Of a stretch of 64,000 nt of DNA, positions 42,886 through 52,170 are shown piece after piece. This stretch comes from Sphingomonas sp. AX6 (lineage in GTDB: Bacteria > Pseudomonadota > Alphaproteobacteria > Sphingomonadales > Sphingomonadaceae). Location of the stretch: assembly GCF_902506605.1 (NCBI RefSeq), contig NZ_LR733979.1, positions 1,968,008 through 2,032,007 on the forward strand. The letters run 5' to 3'. Both the position numbers and the translations under genes were made by a program. Under the pieces are notes generated by a model. The model saw only the letters and a program-made list of their open reading frames with translations. It was not told the DNA's origin and did no database searches. How positions within the stretch are numbered: position 1 is the stretch's first letter; each line of letters opens with the position of its first letter.

Positions 42886-44220
42886 ATGCAGACAGTCGAA
42901 CAGGCGCTCGATCGGGCGCAAGCGGCGGTGGACGCCGCGATGAAGGCCGGGGCCGATGCCGCCGATGCGCGCTTTTCGGACGGCGCGTCGCTTGGCGTGT
43001 CGGTGCGGCTGGGCAAGCTTGAGGATGTCGGCCGGTCGGAAGATGCCGACCTGTCCCTGCGGGTATTCGTCGGCCAGCGATCGGCGAGCATCAACACGTC
43101 CGACTTCTCCCCCGCGGCAATGGCCGATTCCGCCGCGCGTGCGGTGGCGATGGCGCGCGCCGCGCCCGAGGACAAATGGGCGGGCCTCGCCCCGGCCGAG
43201 CGCCTGATGAAGGGCGCAGCCCCCGACCTCGACCTTGACGATCATGCCGATCCCGATCCGCAGCATTTGCGCGATCTGGCGCTGGCGGCGGAAGATGCGG
43301 CGCGATCGGTCGCGGGCGTCACCAACAGCGAAGGCGGCGAGGCGTCCGCCCGGCGCGGCGTCTCTGCGCTTGCCACCAGTCATGGCTTTGCAGGCGCGAC
43401 CTCGGCCAGCGGCTATTCGATTTCGGCTAGCGTGTTGGCGGGCACCGGCGACGCAATGCAGCGCGACTATGCCTGGCATTCGGCGCGGCATTTCGATGCG
43501 CTGGAGGATGCCGACGAGATTGGCCGCATCGCGGGCGAACGCGCGGTCGCGCGGCTGAACCCGGCGCGGGTGGCATCAGGCGCGATGCCCATCGTGTTCG
43601 ACCCGCGCGTCGGCGGGCATTTGCTCGGCGCGCTGATTGGTGCGATTTCGGGCAGCCGGATTGCGCGCAAGACGAGCTTCCTTCAGGACATGCTCGGCAA
43701 GCAGATATTCGCGCGGGGGGTGTCGATCCACGACGATCCGCACCGCCCGCGCGGCCTCGGCTCGCGACCCTTTGATGGCGAGGGCCTGCCGGTATCGCCT
43801 ACCGTGCTGGTCGATCACGGAATGCTCGAGACGTGGATGCTCGACAGCGCGTCGGCGCGGCAATTGGGGATGACGCCGACCGGCCATGCATCGGGCGGGG
43901 GTGGGACCACGGGATCGAACCTTTATATGGCGCCGGGTACGGAGCCGCCCGCGACGCTGATCGGCGGCGTCGACCACGGCGTCTATATCACCGGGCTGAT
44001 CGGGCAGGGCGTCAATCCGGTGACCGGCGATTACAGCCGCGGCGCATCGGGTTTTCTGATCGAGGGCGGCGAATTGACGCGTCCAATTGCGGGGATCACG
44101 CTGGCGGGCAATCTGAAGGCGATGTTCCTGGAAATGACGCCCGCCAATGACCTGGCGTTCCGCTATGCGACCAATGTGCCGACGATCCGCGTGGACGGCA
44201 TGACGGTGGCCGGTGATTGA
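42886..44220 (+). CDS. pmbA: TldE/PmbA family protein (TldD/TldE protease system)
   Basis: This 444-residue protein is the non-metal-binding subunit of the TldD-TldE protease, known for microcin B17 maturation and CcdA degradation. Visible family parts are LGVSVRLGKLEDVGRSED in pieces, PIVFDPRVGGHLLGALIGAISG, SFLQDMLGKQIF, and the C-terminal TPTGHASGGG, with GQGVNPVTGDYSRGASGF. No HExxxH zinc motif is present, as expected for TldE. GTG (42877) or ATG (42886) starts are possible. Confidence 0.92.
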   Translation: MQTVEQALDRAQAAVDAAMKAGADAADARFSDGASLGVSVRLGKLEDVGRSEDADLSLRVFVGQRSASINTSDFSPAAMADSAARAVAMARAAPEDKWAGLAPAERLMKGAAPDLDLDDHADPDPQHLRDLALAAEDAARSVAGVTNSEGGEASARRGVSALATSHGFAGATSASGYSISASVLAGTGDAMQRDYAWHSARHFDALEDADEIGRIAGERAVARLNPARVASGAMPIVFDPRVGGHLLGALIGAISGSRIARKTSFLQDMLGKQIFARGVSIHDDPHRPRGLGSRPFDGEGLPVSPTVLVDHGMLETWMLDSASARQLGMTPTGHASGGGGTTGSNLYMAPGTEPPATLIGGVDHGVYITGLIGQGVNPVTGDYSRGASGFLIEGGELTRPIAGITLAGNLKAMFLEMTPANDLAFRYATNVPTIRVDGMTVAGD

Positions 44221-44998
44221 TCCAGGGCTCGCCCTGGCGGTCGGCGACATTGCACGCGAGGGTGGGCAGTTGGCGCTCGCCAAATTCCGGACCGAAGTCG
44301 AGAAGTGGGAGAAGTCGCCCAATAACTTCGTTTGCGAAGTCGATCTGGCGGTCAACGACCTGTTGCACCATCGGCTAAGCGCGCTGGTTCCCGACGCGGG
44401 CTGGCTGTCGGAAGAGACGGTCGATAACGAACGCCGCCTTGCGCATGAGCGGATCTGGGTGGTCGATCCGATCGACGGCACCCGCGACTATCTGCGCGGA
44501 CGCGAGGGCTGGGCGGTGTCGATCGCGCTCGTCGAACGGGGAAAGCCCGTGATCGCGGTGCTCGATGCGCCCGCGCGCGACGAGCATTGGAGCGCGATTG
44601 CGGGGCAGGGGGCATGGCGCGGCGGCGTGGCGCTCAAGGCGAGCGCGCTTGTGACCCTTGCCGGTGCGCGCACGCCCGCGGACGCGCTACCGCGTTCGGA
44701 TCGCGACATGGTGACGGTGTTCAAACCCAACTCGATCGCCTTGCGCATCGCGATGGTAGCGGCGGGCGAGGCCGATCTGCTCGCGACCATCCGATGGGGC
44801 AATGAATGGGACATCGCCGCCGCCGCGCTGATCGCGTGCGAAGCCGGCGCCGTGGTGTCGGACGCGTTGGGCAAGCCGCTGCGCTTCAACACCCCGCGCG
44901 GGCAGGCATTCGGGGTGCTGGCGACGGCGCCCGGCATACACGAGGCGGCGGTCATGCGGCTGCGGGATCGGGCGGTCGCGGCGTTGGGGCGGCGTTAA
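44213..44998 (+). CDS. inositol-monophosphatase-family phosphatase (CysQ/HisN-like)
   Basis: This 261-residue Mg-dependent phosphatase has WLSEETVDN, IWVVDPIDGTRDYLRG (motif DPIDGT, about residue 85) and WDIAAAALIACEAGAV with the third metal-ligand Asp. It could act on 3'-phosphoadenosine 5'-phosphate, inositol phosphate or histidinol phosphate; the sequence does not decide. GTG start overlaps the pmbA stop codon, so they form a translationally coupled pair. Confidence 0.88.
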   Translation: MIDPGLALAVGDIAREGGQLALAKFRTEVEKWEKSPNNFVCEVDLAVNDLLHHRLSALVPDAGWLSEETVDNERRLAHERIWVVDPIDGTRDYLRGREGWAVSIALVERGKPVIAVLDAPARDEHWSAIAGQGAWRGGVALKASALVTLAGARTPADALPRSDRDMVTVFKPNSIALRIAMVAAGEADLLATIRWGNEWDIAAAALIACEAGAVVSDALGKPLRFNTPRGQAFGVLATAPGIHEAAVMRLRDRAVAALGRR

Positions 44999-45006
44999 GC
45001 CCATCT

Positions 45007-45111
45007 CGTCACCCCGGACTTGTTCCGGGGTCCACTAAGCCGCTTGCGCAGCGCATCGATAGTGGCGGTTTGCCTGCCGCCCGGTGGACCCCGGAACAAG
45101 TCTGGGGTGAC
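45007..45111. repeat. family A palindromic repeat (convergent gap)
   Basis: GTCACCCCGGACTTGTTCCG continuing into GGGTCCACT is mirrored by GGTGGACCCCGGAACAAG and TCTGGGGTGAC, with one mismatch in the right arm. It separates the 3' end of the phosphatase gene from the 3' end of the XpaC-like gene. Confidence 0.9.
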
Positions 45112-45120
45112 AACCGGGTT

Positions 45121-45837
45121 TTATGCCGGCCCACCAATCTCGTCATCGCCGCGATAGCGGATCTGCAGATACCGCCCGCGCGTCGCGAGCAGGTCCAGAT
45201 CGCCCTGCGCCAGTTGCGCCGTCATCTGGCCGATCTCTTCCTCGATCAGCTTCAGTCCCTGCACCAGTTGCGCATCGGGGGTTACTCCGTGGCGATCGAC
45301 GCGGCGCAGGGGTTCGGGCACGCGCTTATAGCCATTGATGAGTTCGGGCAGTTCCTCGCCCACCAGCTTGCGGATTTCGGCGGCCGCGGGCTCGCGCTCG
45401 TCGAGATTGGCGATCTGTAGCCCCAACGTGTCCAGCCGCACCCCGATCGAATCGATCAGATTGGCGGCGGGCGCGGGGAGCGCCGGGCGCTGACGCTCAA
45501 GCCAGCTTTCGGTCTGGCGCGGCAACGCCTTTAGCGGGGTTTCGTGGAATTTTTCGGGTTGGACCTCAGCCTCCACCGGAAAGATCGCGAAGAACAACGT
45601 CGCCGCGATCAGCGCCGCCATTACTGCCAGCGCGCCGAACATCCCCAGCGGCACGATCCAGCCGATGACGATCGCCGCGACGATGATCGCGGTGTCCGCG
45701 ATCGCGATCCGCACGATGCGCTTGCCGATCTGTTGCTGGCGCCGCTTGCGCGATCGGTGCGCGCGCTCGCCGCTGCGCTCGCGCATCCGGTCGAGCGTCC
45801 CTTGCGCCCGCGCAATCGTCTGATCGACTTCGCTCAT
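45121..45837 (-). CDS. XpaC-like membrane protein
   Basis: This 238-residue protein has a basic helical N-terminus, two adjacent membrane helices (ADTAIIVAAIVIGWIVPLG and LAVMAALIAATLFFAIF) and a C-terminal helical domain with EELPELINGYKRVPEPLRR. It is encoded directly downstream of telA, six to nine bases apart. XpaC/TelA pairs occur in many bacteria and are annotated as 5-bromo-4-chloroindolyl phosphate hydrolysis (XpaC) and toxic-anion resistance (TelA). Real function is poorly known. Confidence 0.7.
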   Translation of the reverse strand: MSEVDQTIARAQGTLDRMRERSGERAHRSRKRRQQQIGKRIVRIAIADTAIIVAAIVIGWIVPLGMFGALAVMAALIAATLFFAIFPVEAEVQPEKFHETPLKALPRQTESWLERQRPALPAPAANLIDSIGVRLDTLGLQIANLDEREPAAAEIRKLVGEELPELINGYKRVPEPLRRVDRHGVTPDAQLVQGLKLIEEEIGQMTAQLAQGDLDLLATRGRYLQIRYRGDDEIGGPA

Positions 45838-45846
45838 CACGGAACC

Positions 45847-47061
45847 TTACAGCGCCTCCAGCTTGAATGCATCGTTGGTGGCCGGCCCCGACACCCGGTT
45901 CTGCGACGCGCCCTCAGCACGCGCGATATAGCCGCGCGACTTCTCGACCTCGGACGACAGCGTGTTGACCGTGGTCTTCATGCTGTCGAGCGCCTTCAGC
46001 TTGAACGTGTCGATCGCATCCATCGTGTCATAGACATTCTGGAACGCGCGCTGCAGCGTCTCCACAGGAATGGTCGACGATGCCGCCTGCTCGTGGATCG
46101 TCGCCGTCTGCGTCTTGAGCAATTTGCCCGTCGAGTCGATCATGTTGGCGGTGGTGGTGTTGAGCGCGGTGATCTGTTCCAGCACCAGCTTCTGCGCGCC
46201 CAGCGCCTGCGCCACCGTCACTGCGGTGCGCAGCGCGCCGACCGTGGTGGTGGACGCGCGATCGACGCCTTTCACCAGCTCGACATTGTTCTTCTTGACC
46301 AGATCGAGCGCCAGATAGCCCTGCACGGTCACCGCCATCTGGGTCAGCAGATCCTGCGTCCGCTGGCGGGCATAGAATAGCGCAGTCTCACGGATCGCCT
46401 TGGCTTTTGCTGGGTCGCTGTGATCGAGCTCGGCGGCCTTGTCTTCCAGCCGCTGATCCATCGTCTTGGAGATGTGGATCATCTGTTCCAGCCGACCCAT
46501 GGCGGCCCACAGATTCTGCCGCTCGACGTCGATCGCGGCATTATCCATCAGCAGCTCGTCCTTGCCGGATTGCAGCCGTTTCAGGATCGAGGCGATGTGG
46601 CCTTGCGCGGATTTATACCCGTCGAAATAATTACGCAGCTTGTTGCCGAACGGGATGATCCCGAACAGCTTCTTGGGCTGCATCAGATTGCCTTGCTTGC
46701 CGGGATCGAGATCCTCGATCGTGCGGCGCAGTTCGGCCAGGTCGGTGCCGACGCTCGAATCCTTGTCCATCGCCTTGACGGGTCGGTCGAGGAAGCGGTT
46801 CGACTGGCCCGCCGCGTCGCGGATTTCCTTTTGACCCATCGCCGTGATCTGATCGACGCGCTTGCCGAATTCGGGCGAGTTCACGTCCTGCGCGACCAGA
46901 TCGGTGATGAAGCCGTCGACCTTTTCCTCAAGCTTCGACTTCTTCTCGGCATCGACGGGCACCAGCCCCATCGCTTTTTCCGCCGCGACGACGGGCACCG
47001 GCTCGGGCGCGTCGAGCTTGATGACGGGTTCTTCCGTTGCGGTCGTGGTGGTCGTCGCCAT
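45847..47061 (-). CDS. telA: TelA/toxic anion resistance family protein
   Basis: This 404-residue, almost entirely helical protein shows the TelA core: ITAMGQKEIRDAAGQSNRFLDRPVKAM in pieces, IIPFGNKLRNYFDGYKSAQGHIASIL and LWAAMGRLEQMIHISKTMDQ, then LLTQMAVTVQGYLALDLVKKNN. TelA was named for tellurite resistance, but most members are better described as coiled-coil envelope-stress proteins of unknown mechanism. It forms an operon with the downstream XpaC-like gene. Confidence 0.88.
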   Translation of the reverse strand: MATTTTTATEEPVIKLDAPEPVPVVAAEKAMGLVPVDAEKKSKLEEKVDGFITDLVAQDVNSPEFGKRVDQITAMGQKEIRDAAGQSNRFLDRPVKAMDKDSSVGTDLAELRRTIEDLDPGKQGNLMQPKKLFGIIPFGNKLRNYFDGYKSAQGHIASILKRLQSGKDELLMDNAAIDVERQNLWAAMGRLEQMIHISKTMDQRLEDKAAELDHSDPAKAKAIRETALFYARQRTQDLLTQMAVTVQGYLALDLVKKNNVELVKGVDRASTTTVGALRTAVTVAQALGAQKLVLEQITALNTTTANMIDSTGKLLKTQTATIHEQAASSTIPVETLQRAFQNVYDTMDAIDTFKLKALDSMKTTVNTLSSEVEKSRGYIARAEGASQNRVSGPATNDAFKLEAL

Positions 47062-47182
47062 GCGTCTCAGCCCTTTTTGTCGAGCATTCTAGATGCAGAG
47101 GTTGGCGCGCGGGTTCAAGTGTGTCGTCAAAATAATACACCCGCACGCCTGTCTGCCACGGCCGGATGTCTCCGCGTTGCGG

Positions 47183-47758
47183 CTATTCACGCCCGCGCAG
47201 GGGTGGCATCCGGTTCAATTCGCGCCGTTTGTCGATGAACTGGTGCTTCAGCGCCGCGCCGACGTGGAGGATGATCATGGCATAAGTGATTTTGACCAGG
47301 ATTTCGTGCGCTTCCTCGAACCCGTCATGCGCGGCGCGGGGCAGGCCGGGAATGATCGGCCAGTTGTCGATCCCGAAAAGCGTCATTGCCCCGGTTTCTG
47401 CCGCGCCGCTGCCCGTCGACAGATAGGCCCAGCCCGTCAGCGGCAGGCCGAGCAGCACGACATAGAAGAGCAGATGACTGATCCGCGCCGCCATGCGCTC
47501 CCATGCCGGCATCGCGTCGGGGAAGGGCGGCGGCGGATTCATCAGCCGCCACACGAGCCGCAGGATGCTGAGCGCCAGGATCGTGAAGCCCAGCGCCTTG
47601 TGCCAGTCGAACCACAGGGTTCTGCCCGGACCGCGATCCATGTCGCCAAAGGTCCAGCCGACATAGATTTGCGCGATGACCAGCGCGGCGATCAGCCAGT
47701 GCAGCGCAACGGCGACGTTATTGTATCGCAGTGCGATCGACCCAGACGGCTGGTTCAT
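47183..47758 (-). CDS. cytochrome b561
   Basis: This 191-residue integral membrane protein has four helices and the haem-ligand histidines of prokaryotic b561: VALHWLIAALVIAQI (first), FDWHKALGFTILAL, and LHVGAALKHQF near the end. YceJ/CybB-type proteins transfer electrons between ubiquinol and periplasmic acceptors such as superoxide. I chose the ATG at 47758 because GGGAG lies seven bases upstream. Confidence 0.88.
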   Translation of the reverse strand: MNQPSGSIALRYNNVAVALHWLIAALVIAQIYVGWTFGDMDRGPGRTLWFDWHKALGFTILALSILRLVWRLMNPPPPFPDAMPAWERMAARISHLLFYVVLLGLPLTGWAYLSTGSGAAETGAMTLFGIDNWPIIPGLPRAAHDGFEEAHEILVKITYAMIILHVGAALKHQFIDKRRELNRMPPLRGRE

Positions 47759-47823
47759 GTCGAAACTCCCAATCGCCATGACGTTAGCGCATTCACCGCC
47801 GAACGACACACATATCTCAAAGC

Positions 47824-47866
47824 TGGACGGCACGTGAGGCGTAGCGCCTCATGCCACGCCGTCCCC
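47824..47866. repeat. large hairpin upstream of typA
   Basis: GACGGC...GTGAGGCG-TAG-CGCCTC...GCCGTC forms a hairpin with a 6-bp outer and a 6-8-bp inner stem. It lies between the divergent cytochrome b561 and typA genes. It has no U-tract, so it is probably not a simple terminator. Confidence 0.55.
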
Positions 47867-47929
47867 CCTTTCGCGTTCGCAGCAATTGCGCTATGCGCCC
47901 GCCCGAACACCTATTCCCGGGAAAATGTA

Positions 47930-49768
47930 ATGAACCTTCGCAACGTGGCGATCATCGCCCACGTCGATCACGGCAAGACCACGCTCGTCGATCAGCTCTT
48001 TCGCCAATCGGGCACGTTCCGCGACAATCAGCGCGTCGAGGAACGCGCGATGGATTCGAACGACCTCGAAAAGGAACGCGGCATCACCATCCTTGCAAAG
48101 CCGACTTCGGTCGACTGGGCACCCGAGGGCGGCGAACCGGTTCGCATCAACATCGTCGATACCCCCGGTCACGCCGATTTCGGCGGTGAAGTGGAACGCA
48201 TCTTGTCGATGGTCGATGGCGTGATCCTGCTGGTCGATTCGGCCGAAGGCGCGATGCCGCAGACCAAGTTCGTGACCGGCAAGGCGCTGGCGCTGGGCCT
48301 GCGTCCGATCGTGGTGGTCAACAAGGTCGACCGCTCCGACGCGCGCATTCAGGAAGTGTTGGACGAAGTGTTCGACCTGTTCGTCAGCCTCGAAGCCTCC
48401 GACGAACAGCTCGATTTCCCCGTGCTCTATGCCTCGGGTCGCAACGGCTATGCCTCGACCGACATGGATGCGCGCGAAGGCACGCTGATCCCGATGTTCG
48501 AGACGATCGTTAGCCACGTCCCGCCGCCAAAGCTGAATGAGGATGCGCCCTTCACCTTCCTGGTGACGCTGCTCGACCGCGACAACTTCCTGGGCCGCAT
48601 CCTGACGGGTCGCGTCAATTCGGGCGTGGTGAAGCTCAACCAGCCGATCCACGCGCTCGATAATGACGGCAAGATCGTCGAAACCGGCCGTGCGTCGAAA
48701 ATCCTGGCGTTCCGCGGACTAGAGCGTGTTCCGGTCGAGGAAGCGCGGGCGGGCGACATCATCTCGATGGCGGGCCTTGCGGTCGCAACCGTGTCGAACA
48801 CCATCGCCGATACATCGGTCAGCGAGCCGCTGCACGCGCAGCCGATCGATCCGCCGACGCTGTCGATGCGCTTTGCCGTGAACGATTCGCCGATGGCGGG
48901 GCGTGAAGGGTCGAAGGTCACCAGCCGCATGATCCGCGACCGCCTGTTCCGCGAAGCCGAATCGAACGTCGCGATCAAGGTGACCGAAGCATCGGACCGC
49001 GACAGCTACGAAGTCGCAGGCCGCGGCGAGCTTCAGCTCGGCGTTCTGATCGAAACGATGCGCCGCGAAGGCTTCGAACTCGGCATCAGCCGCCCGCGCG
49101 TGCTGTTCGGCGAAGACGAGAACGGCAAGAAGACCGAGCCGTACGAAACCGTCATCATCGACGTGGACGAAGAACATTCGGGCACGGTCGTCGAAAAGAT
49201 GAACCTGCGTAAGGCGGAAATGACCGACATGCGTCCGTCGGGTGGTGGCAAGACGCGCATCACGTTCAGCGCACCGTCGCGCGGGATGATCGGCTATCAC
49301 GGCGAATTCCTGTCCGACACGCGCGGCACCGGGATCATGAACCGGCTGTTCGAGAAATACGGTCCGCACAAGGGCAATATCGATGGCCGCAAAAACGGCG
49401 TGCTGATCTCGAACGGCGCAGGCGAAGCGCAAGGCTATGCGCTGGGTCCGCTCGAGGAACGCGGCATCCTGTTCGTTGGGCATGGCGAAACGCTGTACGA
49501 AGGCATGATCATCGGTGAGAACGCCAAGACGGATGACCTGGAGGTCAATCCGATGAAGGCGAAGCAGCTGACCAACTTTCGCGCGAGCGGAGGCAAGGAC
49601 GACGCGATCCGCCTGACCCCGCCCAAGAAGATGACGCTGGAACAGGCCATCGCCTATATCGACGACGACGAAATGGTCGAAGTCACGCCAAAGACGATCC
49701 GGCTGCGCAAACGCTTCCTCGATCCGAACGAGCGCAAGCGCGCGAGCCGCGCGAAGGCTGCGGCGTAA
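47930..49768 (+). CDS. typA: ribosome-associated GTPase TypA/BipA
   Basis: This 612-residue translational GTPase has the five G motifs: [17 protein letters not shown] (G1), ERGITI (G2), [14 protein letters not shown] (G3), [11 protein letters not shown] (G4) and the G5 strand. Downstream are the EF-G-like domains and the TypA-specific C-terminal domain with [18 protein letters not shown]. BipA acts on 50S assembly under stress and cold. The ATG at 47930 is the correct start: the reading frame is open further up to 47093, but that part is the antisense of cytochrome b561. Confidence 0.96.
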   Translation: MNLRNVAIIAHVDHGKTTLVDQLFRQSGTFRDNQRVEERAMDSNDLEKERGITILAKPTSVDWAPEGGEPVRINIVDTPGHADFGGEVERILSMVDGVILLVDSAEGAMPQTKFVTGKALALGLRPIVVVNKVDRSDARIQEVLDEVFDLFVSLEASDEQLDFPVLYASGRNGYASTDMDAREGTLIPMFETIVSHVPPPKLNEDAPFTFLVTLLDRDNFLGRILTGRVNSGVVKLNQPIHALDNDGKIVETGRASKILAFRGLERVPVEEARAGDIISMAGLAVATVSNTIADTSVSEPLHAQPIDPPTLSMRFAVNDSPMAGREGSKVTSRMIRDRLFREAESNVAIKVTEASDRDSYEVAGRGELQLGVLIETMRREGFELGISRPRVLFGEDENGKKTEPYETVIIDVDEEHSGTVVEKMNLRKAEMTDMRPSGGGKTRITFSAPSRGMIGYHGEFLSDTRGTGIMNRLFEKYGPHKGNIDGRKNGVLISNGAGEAQGYALGPLEERGILFVGHGETLYEGMIIGENAKTDDLEVNPMKAKQLTNFRASGGKDDAIRLTPPKKMTLEQAIAYIDDDEMVEVTPKTIRLRKRFLDPNERKRASRAKAAA

Positions 49769-49897
49769 GGACGGGCGGCGACGCGGGCAGCAAAGCTGCC
49801 CGCACGCGCACTAGCCCGGCCCGGCCGGCGGGGCCAAAAGCCCCGACCGACGACGCGGCTTCGCCGCGGCGTGGAATGCTAAACGAGAAAAGAAACT

Positions 49898-49931
49898 CAG
49901 GGCTGCCGAGCAATCGGCGGCCCTTCTCCTT
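49898..49931 (+). terminator. rho-independent terminator of typA
   Basis: GGGCTGCCGA / TCGGCGGCCC (one G-T wobble) with loop GCAA is followed by TTCTCCTT. Several other GC hairpins (GCGGGCAGC-AAA-GCTGCCCGC and CGGGGCCAAAAGCCCCG) precede it in the 130 bp after the typA stop. Confidence 0.75.
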
Positions 49932-49956
49932 ATGCGCATCACCGGACCACACACCC

Positions 49957-50060
49957 CGTCACCCCGGACTTGTTCCGGGGTCCACTAAGCCGCTCGCGCA
50001 TCGTTCACACTTTAGCATTGCGTTTGGCCGCTAGGTGGACCCGAAACAAGTCCGCGGTGG
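49957..50060. repeat. family A palindromic repeat, partly degenerate
   Basis: The left arm GTCACCCCGGACTTGTTCCG with GGGTCCACT is intact; the right arm is GGTGGACCCGAAACAAG then TCCGCGGTGGCGG, with several mismatches. The middle has lost the inner hairpin of the other copies. It lies between the convergent typA and ogt genes. Confidence 0.85.
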
Positions 50061-50068
50061 CGGGGTGA

Positions 50069-50557
50069 TCAAACCAGCGTCGGGTTTTCCAATCTCAGCA
50101 ACAGCCGTTTCGCCTCGATCCCACCCGCAAAGCCCGTCAGCGAACCATTCGACCCGATCACCCTGTGGCAGGGGGCAATGATCGAGATCGGATTACGCCC
50201 GTTCGCCGCGCCCACTGCGCGCGATGCGGTCGGCTGGCCGATCTGGCGTGCAATTTCGCCGTAGCTTCTCGTCTCGCCGAATGGGATGGTCAGTAGCGCG
50301 GCCCACACGTGTTTCTGAAAATCGGTGCCCCGAAAATCGAGCGCTAGGTCGAACGCGGTGCGCTTGCCTGCGAAATACTCGCCGAGTTGCGCGGCAGCGG
50401 CGACCAATACCGGATGATCGTCGGCCTCGACCATCGCGCCCAGCCTCACCCGGTCGAAATCGTCATGCTCCCACAACACCGCGACCAGCCCCGCATCGCT
50501 CGCAACAAGCGTGAGTTCGCCCACTGGGGAGGGGATGTGAGTGCTGGATAGCGACAT
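50069..50557 (-). CDS. ogt: methylated-DNA--protein-cysteine S-methyltransferase
   Basis: This 162-residue repair protein has the active-site motif PCHRVIGSNG (Cys near residue 129), preceded by the helix-turn-helix TRSYGEIARQIG and SRAVGAANGRNPI, and followed by LTGFAGGIEAKRLLL. Ogt/Ada-C proteins remove O6-methylguanine by accepting the methyl group irreversibly. I chose the ATG at 50557 (MSLSSTH). Confidence 0.94.
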   Translation of the reverse strand: MSLSSTHIPSPVGELTLVASDAGLVAVLWEHDDFDRVRLGAMVEADDHPVLVAAAAQLGEYFAGKRTAFDLALDFRGTDFQKHVWAALLTIPFGETRSYGEIARQIGQPTASRAVGAANGRNPISIIAPCHRVIGSNGSLTGFAGGIEAKRLLLRLENPTLV

Positions 50558-50589
50558 GGACCGAACTTTCGAATTTGGACACACCCCCT

Positions 50590-50678
50590 AATCCGTTCGG
50601 ATTGAGCTTGTCGAAATGCTGTCGTTCTTGGCTGGGCAAGAAAGGACAGTGCTTCGACAGGCTCAGCACGAACGGGGG
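50590..50678. repeat. family D palindromic repeat
   Basis: TGAGCTTGTCGAA and TTCGACAGGCTCA enclose an inner pair similar to that at 17545. The flanking CCGTTCGG and CACGAACGGG are also alike. One base of the arm differs from the 17545 copy. It lies between ogt and the EVE gene, both on the minus strand. Confidence 0.85.
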
Positions 50679-50730
50679 AGGGGTAGCGCATTGACTCAAA
50701 TCGATGCGCCACGCATCCCGCCGCTTGCGC

Positions 50731-51132
50731 TCAACCTTTCGCCATTTCCATCAGCACCGCCCACTCCTCGTCGCGCACCGGCGTCACCGACAGCCGCGAC
50801 TGGCGGACCATTTCCAGCTTTTCCAGCCGCTTCTCCGCCTTGATGTCGGACAGCGGCACCGGATTGGCGAGTTTCTCGCGCGGCTCCACCCGGACGCTGG
50901 CCCATTTGCCGTCCTCGCCATCGGGCTGCCACGCGCGGGTGATCTCCATTACGCCGACGGCAGCCTTTTCCTTGTTCGAATGGTAGAAGATCGACAGATC
51001 GCCCACTTTCATGTCCTTCAGGAAATTGCGCGCGGTATAGTTGCGCACCCCATCCCATTCGGTGCCCTTGTCCGCGACCAGATGGTCCCAGCCATAGACA
51101 TCGGGTTCGGACCGCATCAGCCAATAGGCCAT
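50731..51132 (-). CDS. EVE domain protein (YTH-like modified-base reader fold)
   Basis: This 133-residue protein is almost purely an EVE domain: MAYWLMRSEPDVYGWDHL, GTEWDGVRNYTARNFLKDMKVGDLSIFYHSN in pieces, and GVMEITRAWQPD with a C-terminal VRDEEWAVLMEMA. EVE/PUA-like domains bind modified bases in nucleic acids. In bacteria they are often encoded next to restriction systems, but here the context is ordinary. The ATG at 51132 is chosen; the frame is open back to 51306 through the family B repeat. Confidence 0.9.
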   Translation of the reverse strand: MAYWLMRSEPDVYGWDHLVADKGTEWDGVRNYTARNFLKDMKVGDLSIFYHSNKEKAAVGVMEITRAWQPDGEDGKWASVRVEPREKLANPVPLSDIKAEKRLEKLEMVRQSRLSVTPVRDEEWAVLMEMAKG

Positions 51133-51177
51133 AGGTGAAATCTCCGTTGGAAAGCGCAACTCATCCGCTCCCCATAT

Positions 51178-51257
51178 CCGTTTGTTTCGAGCGAAGTCGA
51201 GAAACGTCCACAAGCGTGCGAACCACGTTTCTCGACTACGCTCGAAACAAACGGGGG
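51178..51257. repeat. family B palindromic repeat (divergent gap)
   Basis: CCGTTTGTTTCGAGCGAAGT plus CGAGAAACG is inverted 22 bases later (GTTTCTCGACTACGCTCGAA then ACAAACGGGGG). It lies in the divergent gap between the EVE gene and the small glycine-zipper protein gene. Confidence 0.88.
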
Positions 51258-51399
51258 CGGGGCAAGAATATCCAACTGAACCCCAGCTAAACGCCCAATT
51301 CCGCAATCGTTCAGCCGCTGGCGCGTAATTTAACCCTCAAGCGCACGACTCGCGTCACGCGAAAGCTTTTGCGGCGCTGGATTAATGAGGAGGTTTGTC

Positions 51400-51759
51400 A
51401 TGAACACCGTACTGACTAAGGTTGGGCTCGGCGTCGCACTCGCCGCCACGTCGCTCACCGTCGCGGCACCGGCCGAAGCGCAGCGTTATCGCCATTACGA
51501 CCGTTACGACCGCGGCAGCGATGCCGGGACCGCCATCGTGGCGGGCATCGCCGGGCTGGCGATCGGCGCCGCCATCGCGTCGAGCAATAACGACCGTTAT
51601 TATGACGATCGCCGCTATTACGACCGCGGCCCGCGCTACGATTACGCGCCCCGCTACAATTATTACCAGCCGCGCTACAATTACCGACAGCAGTGCCGCA
51701 CCCAGCGCGTTTGGGATGGCTATGCCCGTCGCTATGTTCGCGTGCGTCACTGCCGATAA
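51400..51759 (+). CDS. exported Tyr/Arg-rich glycine-zipper protein
   Basis: This 119-residue protein has a signal peptide (LGVALAATSLTVAAPAEAQ) followed by YRHYDRYDRGSD, a glycine-zipper-like membrane stretch AIVAGIAGLAIGAAIASS, and a long Tyr/Arg/Asp-rich low-complexity tail (YYDDRRYYDRGPRYDY...). It ends with CRTQRVWDGY and VRHCR, a possible disulphide. Similar sphingomonad cell-surface proteins exist, with no function assigned. Ribosome site GAGGAGG is well placed for the ATG at 51400. Confidence 0.65.
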   Translation: MNTVLTKVGLGVALAATSLTVAAPAEAQRYRHYDRYDRGSDAGTAIVAGIAGLAIGAAIASSNNDRYYDDRRYYDRGPRYDYAPRYNYYQPRYNYRQQCRTQRVWDGYARRYVRVRHCR

Positions 51760-51787
51760 GCTCCCGGCAGGCTGGCACACGCCACTG

Positions 51788-51823
51788 ACGGCGCGGTTCC
51801 CCAAACGGAGCCGCGCCGTTTTT
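51788..51823 (+). terminator. rho-independent terminator after the glycine-zipper protein gene
   Basis: A strong stem ACGGCGCGGTTCC / GGAGCCGCGCCGT (imperfect in the middle) with loop CCAAAC is followed by TTTTTC. It lies about 30 bases past the stop codon. Confidence 0.85.
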
Positions 51824-51870
51824 CATGTCGGCTCTGGAAATCGCGCCCGATTTGCGTCAGAGGCGCTGGG

Positions 51871-52170
51871 ATGAGCGATACTCCCCCCGACCGGCTGTCG
51901 ATCAACCCGCGCAGCCCGCATTTCGACCAGTCCGCCCTCGAACGCGGCGTCGGCATCAACTTCAAAGGCGCAGAGCGTAACGACGTCGAGGAATATTCGA
52001 TGTCCGAAGGCTGGATCTGCGTCGCGCTTGGCAAGAAAGTCGACCGCCACGGCCAGCCTCTGACCATCAAGCTGTCGGGCGAAACCAGCGCCTGGTACCG
52101 CGATGCCGAGGGTGGCGAAGACGCCGCTACCGAAGCCGCTACCGAAGAAGGCGAGCAGACGGACAAGTGA
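51871..52170 (+). CDS. DUF3297 family protein
   Basis: This 99-residue protein matches the short DUF3297 family found in proteobacteria: [41 protein letters not shown] in pieces, and [20 protein letters not shown]. The acidic tail ([17 protein letters not shown]) is low complexity. Function is unknown. Its stop codon overlaps the GTG start of glyQ (GTGA), which makes it the first gene of the glyQS operon. Confidence 0.85.
   Translation: MSDTPPDRLSINPRSPHFDQSALERGVGINFKGAERNDVEEYSMSEGWICVALGKKVDRHGQPLTIKLSGETSAWYRDAEGGEDAATEAATEEGEQTDK

Noticed and set aside
47093..47929. Open frame extending the typA gene upstream by about 280 codons
   Set aside because: The extension is antisense to cytochrome b561 and its promoter; the family start [18 protein letters not shown] begins at 47930.
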